Below are positions 1 through 4,867 of a stretch of DNA of 6,456 nt, one piece after another. Origin of the DNA: Kiritimatiellales bacterium. GTDB lineage: Bacteria; Verrucomicrobiota; Kiritimatiellia; Kiritimatiellales; Tichowtungiaceae. Within the stretch, counting starts at the first letter, position 1. Each line of letters begins with the position of its first letter. The notes under the pieces were generated by a model. The model made no database searches. It had not been told where the DNA came from and saw nothing but the letters and a program-made list of their open reading frames with translations. Location: assembly GCA_028692515.1 (NCBI GenBank), contig JAQUXG010000099.1, positions 1-6,456 of the forward strand. The letters run 5' to 3'. The position numbers and the translations under genes are program-made.

Positions 1-390
1 CCGTATGATGCGGAACTGACGGCGGAGGTTTATCTGATTGGTAAAGAGGTCGCGACAGACGACTATAGTCTGTTTGGTAAAGGAACCTCCTCCGTTCAAT
101 TTACGGAAGAGAACAAGGGGATCTTTGAGTTTTCAACCTCTGCGGATATCCGAAGGTATGAAGAATACAGCGGAGGAGAGGCGCGGGGCGCGACCTATGC
201 GGGGTATCTTGTGGCTGTATTCGATCCGCAAGGAAGCCGGATCGGCGTAAAAACAAACCTGTCCTGGCTGGATGATGAAAAAAAGATTGATGCGTTGTGC
301 GCGCTGCGCGTCGGAAACTTTTTCGACGCAAACTGCCGCAAGCAATCTGTTCCGCGCCCGCACTACCCCTCGGCTCGAGAGCAGTTCTAG
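1..390 (+). CDS. Exported SHD1-family partner protein, copy A (5' truncated by window edge)
   Basis: This is the last 129 codons of a gene that begins before the window; it ends at a TAG at 388-390. From its first codon it aligns with residues 142-271 of the protein at 1706-2521, starting PYDAEL, sharing the block LSWLDDEKKIDALxALRVGNFFD and ending near SVPRPHY. It therefore holds only the beta-rich C-terminal domain; the signal peptide and SHD1-like domain seen in the paralogues should lie upstream. It is much closer to copy B than to copy C. The alignment without gaps or stops suggests an intact gene. By analogy with copies B and C, a PA14-type membrane protein gene should lie just upstream. 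The biochemical function is unknown. Confidence 0.85.
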   Translation, partial: PYDAELTAEVYLIGKEVATDDYSLFGKGTSSVQFTEENKGIFEFSTSADIRRYEEYSGGEARGATYAGYLVAVFDPQGSRIGVKTNLSWLDDEKKIDALCALRVGNFFDANCRKQSVPRPHYPSAREQF

Positions 391-603
391 CGCGGTTCGT
401 TCCGGGAAAGTGTTGGCACCGTCTGTTGTCCGGGGCCGGTTGTGGTTCTTGACGAAGTCCGTTTCGATTTCCGGCGGAGACGCGGGTTTCACCTCGGCAA
501 TCCCGCATTCGGCCTCCGGGCATACAAGGAAAATTTTAGTGGCTGAACTCCCTGCCGTCGTGTATCTTAACAATCAGAGAGTTCGTATTCCACTGAGACG
601 CAA
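391..603 (+). repeat. Inter-module spacer, copy A/B
   Basis: This 213-base spacer is homologous throughout to 2522-2735. Two blocks are identical between them: 502-533 with 2634-2665 (32 bases) and 580-623 with 2712-2755 (44 bases, running across the downstream start codon). A hairpin of 6 pairs with an 11-base loop, CGTTTC 460-465 / GAGACG 477-482, is also present in the other spacer; the C-to-T difference there turns a C-G pair into a U-G pair in RNA. One frame is open across the spacer, but the matching frame in the other copy is stopped, so it is probably non-coding. I see no convincing -35/-10 pair. It may hold a promoter or a processing signal. Confidence 0.6.
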
Positions 604-1716
604 ATGAAACGACTGTTCAAAAAAAAAGAGGGATTGGTCCGGGGCGTGCCTAGCGCGGTGTTCCTCAGTGCGCTGATCCATTTTATCCTGCTGTCGGTCG
701 CTGGCGGACTGATTGTTTTCTCCGTCATTAAAAGGCCCGAGAAGGTATTTGTTCCGCCTCCGCCAGCCGAACGCCCGAAGACGCCTCTGATCAAGCCCCG
801 GGTGAAGATGAAAAAAAATGTCAAACCCGGCGCGACCCGGCGGATCGTCTCGAAACAAACTCTGGGCATGCCGGACATGCAGCTGCCCGCGATCGAAGGA
901 ATGGGCCAAGGGCTCGGCGGCGGAGTCGGCGGTTTTGAGCTGATGCCCGACGCTGGCGACATGAGCATATTCGGCGGGGCGAAATCGATGGCGATCGGGA
1001 ACGACTTTGAAGGGACGTTCTACTCAGCAGCCTATGATCGGCTAAAGAAGAAAACCAATGTCGATGAGGAAGGGTTCAAAACAATTGTCCGGCGGTTTAT
1101 TGATTCGGGGTGGAACCCGACGGCTTTTGCCCCGTACTATCGTGCCCCGCAAAAACTTTATACGACCCAGATCTTTGTTCCGACGATTTCTTCAGAGTTC
1201 GGGCCCTCCTACTTCGGGATTCCGGCCGGACCGGATTTTGATCCCTACCTTTGGTGTGCTCATTATAAAGGGAAAATTGCTCGCAAAGACGGCGGCCGGT
1301 ATCGTTTCTGGGGGTTTGCCGATGATATTCTTCTGGTTCGGGTGAACGGGAAGCTGGTTTTGAATGCGTCCTATGAAGAGTTCCGTAATGAGCTTACCGC
1401 CTGGGAGCGTCAGCCTGAAGACTATAAGTACAACATAGGGCCTGCGCAGGTCGCCGTAGGGCTTTGGTTTGATCTGGAACCCGGAGTACCGGTGGACATG
1501 GAGATTCTCATCGGAGAGATTCCCGGAGGGCAGTTCTGCGCCTATCTGCTTGTTCAGAAAGAAGGGGAATACTACCCGAAAAACCGCGAAGGGATGCCGG
1601 TGCTGCCCGTCTTTAAAACGGCAGAGATTCCCGAGGCGGTTAAGGACAAGATCAAATATGATCTCATTGATGGTGAGGGCGATCTGGATTCCGATTTAAT
1701 GTTCAATGTACATTAG
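604..1716 (+). CDS. TonB-like membrane-anchored PA14-type envelope protein, copy B
   Basis: This is a 370-residue single-pass inner-membrane protein. A short basic N-terminus (MKRLFKKK) precedes one membrane helix at about residues 17-42. The helix carries S22-A-L-I-H26, the SxxxH pattern that TonB uses to contact ExbB/ExbD. Residues 44-80 are a proline and lysine/arginine-rich linker (starting with VPPPP), as in TonB's periplasmic spacer. Residues 99-110 are a glycine-rich hinge. From about 134 there is a PA14-like ectodomain whose signature lies at 220-253: HYKG, GGRYRFWG, the aspartate pair D240-D241, then VRVNGKLV. No TonB C-terminal domain is visible. The start is fixed by the 44-base block shared with copy C; the Shine-Dalgarno is weak (GAG at 595-597). 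The gene overlaps the next one by 11 bases. A nine-A run lies at 619-627. Known: PA14-type domains often bind glycans. Inferred: periplasmic or surface sensing, perhaps driven by ExbBD. The substrate is unknown. Confidence 0.85.
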   Translation: MKRLFKKKEGLVRGVPSAVFLSALIHFILLSVAGGLIVFSVIKRPEKVFVPPPPAERPKTPLIKPRVKMKKNVKPGATRRIVSKQTLGMPDMQLPAIEGMGQGLGGGVGGFELMPDAGDMSIFGGAKSMAIGNDFEGTFYSAAYDRLKKKTNVDEEGFKTIVRRFIDSGWNPTAFAPYYRAPQKLYTTQIFVPTISSEFGPSYFGIPAGPDFDPYLWCAHYKGKIARKDGGRYRFWGFADDILLVRVNGKLVLNASYEEFRNELTAWERQPEDYKYNIGPAQVAVGLWFDLEPGVPVDMEILIGEIPGGQFCAYLLVQKEGEYYPKNREGMPVLPVFKTAEIPEAVKDKIKYDLIDGEGDLDSDLMFNVH

Positions 1717-2521
1717 GCCGTTTATGATAAAAGCCGAGACAGTTTGCTTATTGCCGCGCGTCCGAAGAGGACGTTCTCTGAATGTTTTTCTTTTCGGCAT
1801 GGCCGTCGTCGCCCTGTTTGTTTCGCCGGTTTTTGCCGGGATGCGAGTGTGGGAGGACACCAGCGGCAGGAGTTTTGAGGGGGAATATGTCCGGACGATT
1901 TTCGGGCGTGTAACGCTGAGAGCTCCGGACGGGAAGCCGTTTTTTGTCAGCGTAACGGATTTATCACCCAGTGATCTTAAATACATCCAAACCATCGTTC
2001 CGCCCACCGTCCAAATTAAGGTTCGCAAAAAAGAGGTTCCCAAAGTGAGGAACCAAGTGTTTGTCGCTGCCGATGATTTTATTAATGTCGTTACGTTGAG
2101 CGTCAAAGTGGAAAAAACAAGCAAGAGCCCGTATGATGCGGAACTGAAGGCGGAGTTTTATCTGATTGGTAAAGAGGTCGCTACAGACGACTACCGCCTG
2201 TTTGACAAAGGAACGTCTCCGGTTGCATTCACGGAAGAAAACACGGGGACTTTTGAGTTCTCAGCTTCTGCGGATGTCCAAAGGTATGCAGACTGGAACA
2301 CCGGAGAGGAGCGGGGCGCGACCTATGCGGGATATCTGGTGGTTGTATTGGATCCTCAAGGACACAGGATCGGCGCAAAAACAGACCTGTCCTGGCTGGA
2401 TGATGAAAAAAAGATTGATGCGCTGCGCGCACTGCGCGTCGGAAACTTTTTCGATGAAAACTGCCGCAAGCGATCTGTTCCGCGTCCGCACTATACTCAG
2501 GATCGACGAGCCAAGTTCTAG
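1706..2521 (+). CDS. Exported SHD1-like domain partner protein, copy B
   Basis: This is a 271-residue exported protein. Residues 1-24 are a basic extension, 25-44 form a hydrophobic signal segment, and cleavage is likely after VFA (residue 44). The mature N-terminus at about 47-97 resembles an SHD1 domain: RVWEDTSGR, a VTL strand, DGK, then LSPSDLKYI. A lysine-rich linker (about 100-115) leads to a beta-rich C-terminal domain at 125-260, with GYLVVVLDPQG and the ending SVPRPHY, shared with copies A and C. I do not recognise a family for this domain. The start at 1706 overlaps the upstream gene by 11 bases and matches the copy C overlap (MYIR versus MSIK). An in-frame ATG at 1724 with AGG at 1715-1717 is the alternative. 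There is no clear Shine-Dalgarno for 1706, so translation is probably coupled to the upstream gene. It presumably works with that membrane protein in the periplasm or outer envelope. Confidence 0.83.
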   Translation: MYIRPFMIKAETVCLLPRVRRGRSLNVFLFGMAVVALFVSPVFAGMRVWEDTSGRSFEGEYVRTIFGRVTLRAPDGKPFFVSVTDLSPSDLKYIQTIVPPTVQIKVRKKEVPKVRNQVFVAADDFINVVTLSVKVEKTSKSPYDAELKAEFYLIGKEVATDDYRLFDKGTSPVAFTEENTGTFEFSASADVQRYADWNTGEERGATYAGYLVVVLDPQGHRIGAKTDLSWLDDEKKIDALRALRVGNFFDENCRKRSVPRPHYTQDRRAKF

Positions 2522-2735
2522 CGCGGTTCGTTCGGGAAGAGGAGTCGGCACCGCCTTTTGTCCTGGCCGGTTGTGATCCTTAGACGAAGTCCGTCTCGAT
2601 TTCCGGCGGAGACGCGGTTTTCACCTTGGCAAACCCGCATTCGGCCTCCGGGCATACAAGGAAAAATTTAGTGGTTGCGCTCCCTTCCGTTGTGTATTTT
2701 GAAAATCAGAAAGTTCGTATTCCACTGAGACGCAA
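2522..2735 (+). repeat. Inter-module spacer, copy B/C
   Basis: This 214-base homologue of 391-603 differs by scattered substitutions and a few single-base indels. It contains the perfect version of the shared hairpin: CGTCTC 2592-2597 pairs with GAGACG 2609-2614 across an 11-base loop. A second possible stem, CCCG/CGGG, lies inside the identical block 2634-2665. The last 24 bases before the start codon at 2736 are the same as in the other spacer, including the weak CACTGAGACGCAA ribosome-binding context. I see no ORF conserved between the two spacers and no clear sigma70 promoter. No comparable spacer follows copy C, where only the first bases (GGTTCGTTC) remain. Confidence 0.6.
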
Positions 2736-3854
2736 ATGAAACGACTGTTCAAAAAGACGGAGGGGTTGATCCGGGGCGTGCCGAGCGCGGTGCTTCTCAG
2801 TGCGCTGATCCATTTCATCCTATTGTTTGTCGCCGGCGGACTGATCGTTTTCTCCGTTATTAAAAAACCTCCCCTGCCGCCATTTGTTCCGCATCCGCCG
2901 ATCGAACGCCCGAAGACGCCCCTGATCAAGCCACGGGTGAAGCTGAAAAAAAATGTCAAACCCGGCGCGACCCGGCGGATCGTCTCTAAACAAACTCTGG
3001 GCGTGCCGGACATGCAGCTGCCCGCGATCGAAGGAATGGGCCAAGGGCTCGGCGGCGGAGTCGGCGGGTTTGAGCTGATGCCCGACTCCTCTGGAATGAC
3101 CCTGTTCGGCGGGGCGAAATCAATGGCGAGCGGCAATGACTTTGAGGGAACTTTTTACTCGCTGAGATATAGCCGCCTTAGGGAGGTTGTTAATGATACC
3201 AAGGATCAGATCTACCCCATAATAAGACGGTTTCTGGATCTCAACTGGAACCCTCGCGTTTTCGCCCCCTATTTCCAGTCGTCCAGAAAACTCTATGCGA
3301 CACAGTTTCTTGTTCCAGCGGTTATCACCTCAGAGGGTCCCCGCCAGTTCGGCATAGAAAGGGATGCCGATTTCGATCCGATCATCTGGTTTGTGCATTA
3401 CAAGGGCAGGATTGCCAGTAAAGAAGGGGGGCGGTTCCGTTTTTGGGGAATGGGCGATTTTCTGTTCGTCCGGCTGAATGGAAAGCTTGTTTTTGTTGGG
3501 ACCGGCCGGCCGCAGATGGATTCCTGTGATTGGCCTGAGTATCTGAATGAAGAGGAGAAGGCAGAGTATAATCTGTGCAGCGAGCAGGCTCGTGTTGGCC
3601 TCTGGTTTGATCTGGAGCCCGGAGTGCCGACCGAGATGGAGGTTCTGACTGGAGAGGGGGATGGCGGATATTTCACCTGCATACTGCTGATCGAGAAAGA
3701 GGGGGAATACTATGTTAAAAATCGCGAGGGGATGCCGGTTCTTCCCGCCTTCCGGACGGCCGAAATCCCCGAGAGTATCAAGTCGCAGATCGAATATAAG
3801 CTGATCCCCGGAGAGGTGGATTTGGAAAGCGAGTTGATGTTTAATGTCTATTAA
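2736..3854 (+). CDS. TonB-like membrane-anchored PA14-type envelope protein, copy C
   Basis: This 372-residue paralogue of the protein at 604-1716 has the same architecture: basic N-terminus, membrane helix at about 17-42 with S22-A-L-I-H26, proline/lysine linker 44-81 (PPLPPFVPHPP), glycine-rich hinge 100-111, then a PA14-like ectodomain and the conserved tail EGEYY...NREGMPVLP. Residues 1-141 are almost the same as in copy B, while about 142-215 and 253-288 differ strongly. The PA14 signature at 221-253 is HYKG, GGRFRFWG, then GDFLFVRLNGKLV. One residue is missing and only D241 remains of the aspartate pair found in copy B, so calcium-assisted ligand binding of the usual PA14/GLEYA kind may be lost or altered. 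The start lies in the 44-base block identical between copies. The gene overlaps 3844-4602 by 11 bases. The ligand is unknown. Confidence 0.85.
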   Translation: MKRLFKKTEGLIRGVPSAVLLSALIHFILLFVAGGLIVFSVIKKPPLPPFVPHPPIERPKTPLIKPRVKLKKNVKPGATRRIVSKQTLGVPDMQLPAIEGMGQGLGGGVGGFELMPDSSGMTLFGGAKSMASGNDFEGTFYSLRYSRLREVVNDTKDQIYPIIRRFLDLNWNPRVFAPYFQSSRKLYATQFLVPAVITSEGPRQFGIERDADFDPIIWFVHYKGRIASKEGGRFRFWGMGDFLFVRLNGKLVFVGTGRPQMDSCDWPEYLNEEEKAEYNLCSEQARVGLWFDLEPGVPTEMEVLTGEGDGGYFTCILLIEKEGEYYVKNREGMPVLPAFRTAEIPESIKSQIEYKLIPGEVDLESELMFNVY

Positions 3855-4602
3855 AACTACGGCCCTCGTACGCGGCATCGGACAACTAGCGCTGCTGCTG
3901 TTGCTCTTTGTGCCGCATTCCATAAATGCGGAGATGCGCATCTGGCGCGATCGGGACGGAAAACAGGTTGCGGCGGAATTTTCGAAAGAAGCGTTCGGCA
4001 AAGTGTTCCTGCGGGATGTAACCGGCAAGATGATTCCGATTGATGTCGAAACCCTTTCGTCAAGCGATGTTAAATACATTCGTACGATGGTGTCCCCGAA
4101 AATTGAGGTGAAAGCTGTCACAAAGACGAAAAGTGTTAAAGCCAACGAGTACAACAATGATTTGCAGCAAATGTGGATCGTGACTGAAACAATCCAAATC
4201 AGGAAAACCAGCAGCCCTCGTTTTGACGGGAAGCTATCCGGCGAGGTGTATTTGGTCGGAAAAGACATTGTCTCCGGCCGGTATGTCATGCTCTGCAGGG
4301 AACGATTTAGTCCCGCATTTAGCGAAGAAAAAAATAAGGACTATGAGTTTAACGTTTCCGCGGAAGTTTGCCGGTTTGAGGATTATAACGGGCAGGATCG
4401 TGGTTATGAGTATGTGGGGTATCTTGTGATCGTCTTCGGCCCGCAGGGTGACCGGCTTGCGACCGTGACCGATTTAAGTCGGTTCAGTGACGAGGCGCTC
4501 GATTCGCTGAGAGCGTTCTCGTATTTCACCTTCTTTGATCAGGACGGACGGAAAAGATCTACTCCCCGTCCGGAATACAGCAATACCCGCAGAAGTTTTT
4601 AA
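3844..4602 (+). CDS. Exported SHD1-like domain partner protein, copy C
   Basis: This 252-residue protein is the most diverged of the three second-gene copies. Residues 1-29 form a clear signal peptide with a leucine run (about 14-22) and likely cleavage after INA. The mature protein starts with an SHD1-like domain at about 31-82: MRIWRDRDGK, a KVFL strand, TGK, then LSSSDVKYI. A basic linker (88-99) leads to the beta-rich C-terminal domain (about 112-245) with GYLVIVFGPQGDR, a shortened loop around 212-222, and the ending RKRSTPRPEY that matches SVPRPHY of copies A and B. The start overlaps the membrane-protein gene by 11 bases, as in copy B, and has only a weak upstream purine stretch, so coupled translation is likely. 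It is the last gene of the array. Its partner is inferred to be the PA14-type protein encoded just upstream. The molecular function is unknown. Confidence 0.83.
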   Translation: MSIKTTALVRGIGQLALLLLLFVPHSINAEMRIWRDRDGKQVAAEFSKEAFGKVFLRDVTGKMIPIDVETLSSSDVKYIRTMVSPKIEVKAVTKTKSVKANEYNNDLQQMWIVTETIQIRKTSSPRFDGKLSGEVYLVGKDIVSGRYVMLCRERFSPAFSEEKNKDYEFNVSAEVCRFEDYNGQDRGYEYVGYLVIVFGPQGDRLATVTDLSRFSDEALDSLRAFSYFTFFDQDGRKRSTPRPEYSNTRRSF

Positions 4603-4619
4603 TGGGTTCGTTCAAGTGA

Positions 4620-4654
4620 ACATCTCTCGCACGGCGGTTCTCCCGCAGAGATGT
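4620..4654 (+). other. Hairpin between module array and uxaC promoter
   Basis: ACATCTCT (4620-4627) is fully complementary to AGAGATGT (4647-4654), and inside it GCGG (4634-4637) pairs with CCGC (4643-4646) around a five-base loop, leaving six unpaired bases on the left side. It starts 17 bases after the stop of the last array gene and ends just before the predicted -35 element. No T-tract follows, so it is not a typical intrinsic terminator. It could stabilise or end the array transcript with Rho's help, or be chance. Confidence 0.35.
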
Positions 4655-4655
4655 C

Positions 4656-4684
4656 TTGATCTCAAACGTTTGAAATTGTATCAA
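4656..4684 (+). promoter_or_regulatory. Candidate sigma70 promoter for the uxaC unit
   Basis: TTGATC (4656-4661) and TATCAA (4679-4684) each match four of six consensus positions (TTGACA, TATAAT) and are exactly 17 bases apart. A 12-bp palindrome fills most of the spacer, the arrangement expected for repression by a bound regulator. Transcription would begin near 4691, shortly before the Shine-Dalgarno at 4694-4700. It lies about 180 bases upstream of uxaC. Confidence 0.4.
4662..4673. promoter_or_regulatory. Palindromic operator, LacI-family type
   Basis: TCAAACGTTTGA is a perfect 12-bp palindrome with a central CG. It extends to an 18-bp near-palindrome (4659-4676) with one mismatched pair. 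An AA-CG-TT core is typical of LacI/CcpA-family operators. Its place between the predicted -35 and -10, upstream of a sugar-acid isomerase gene, suggests substrate-responsive repression of uxaC. No regulator gene is in the window, so the binding protein is not identified. Confidence 0.45.
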
Positions 4685-4705
4685 AAAACCGTTAAGGAGG
4701 GGCTG

Positions 4706-4867
4706 TTGATAGGGCGGCATGACGCGTCTTGGAGAATTCCTGATCGCGATGCGGAGGGCATCTCCAACGTCCCGCCGTTTTGCCCGGAGCCCCGTTTTAT
4801 AAAGGCTGATATGGGGAAATACACTTTCATGCAGGAGCAGGCCGTGGGAGAAGAAAGCGGGAAATGA
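4706..4867 (+). CDS. Possible small ORF (53 codons) leading into uxaC
   Basis: A strong Shine-Dalgarno, AAGGAGG at 4694-4700, stands five bases before a TTG at 4706. The frame stays open for 53 codons to a TGA at 4865-4867 that overlaps the uxaC start (ATGATG). A shorter version begins at ATG 4811, five bases after AAAGG (4801-4805), and encodes 18 residues starting MGKYTFMQEQ. The predicted product is hydrophilic, with no signal peptide, membrane segment or recognised motif. It may be a leader ORF that couples translation into uxaC, or a chance reading frame in a 5' leader. The Shine-Dalgarno and the stop/start overlap are the only support. Confidence 0.3.
   Translation: MIGRHDASWRIPDRDAEGISNVPPFCPEPRFIKADMGKYTFMQEQAVGEESGK

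Larger units (their letters stand above)
1..4613 (+). repeat. Tandem array of a two-gene module (three copies, first one partial)
   Basis: The order is: end of copy A second gene (1-390), spacer (391-603), copy B gene pair (604-1716, 1706-2521), spacer (2522-2735), copy C gene pair (2736-3854, 3844-4602). Coding and spacer sequences are both homologous, so whole units of about 2.1 kb were duplicated in direct orientation. The 9-mer GGTTCGTTC follows the stop of the second gene in all three copies (394-402, 2525-2533, 4605-4613). After 4613 the similarity is lost, which marks the right end of the array. The left end lies outside the window. No transposase, integrase or terminal repeats are visible, so this looks like gene amplification by recombination. 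Confidence 0.85.

Noticed and set aside
449..454. TTGACG as a -35 element in the A/B spacer
   Set aside because: There is no -10 at the right distance (CGGCGG instead), and the hexamer is not kept in the B/C spacer (TTAGACG).
272..607. Open + frame crossing the A/B spacer and ending in ATGA overlap with the gene at 604
   Set aside because: The matching frame in the B/C unit is closed by a TGA at 2574-2576, and its first part is an out-of-frame overlap of the copy A gene. It is probably not coding.
3330..4289. Long open frame (319 codons) on the - strand across the copy C gene pair
   Set aside because: It lies antisense to two genes with clear paralogues and domains and crosses their junction, and I see no recognisable protein in it.
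4798..4803. TATAAA as a -10 box close to uxaC
   Set aside because: There is no acceptable -35 hexamer 16-18 bases upstream; the 4656-4684 pair is better.
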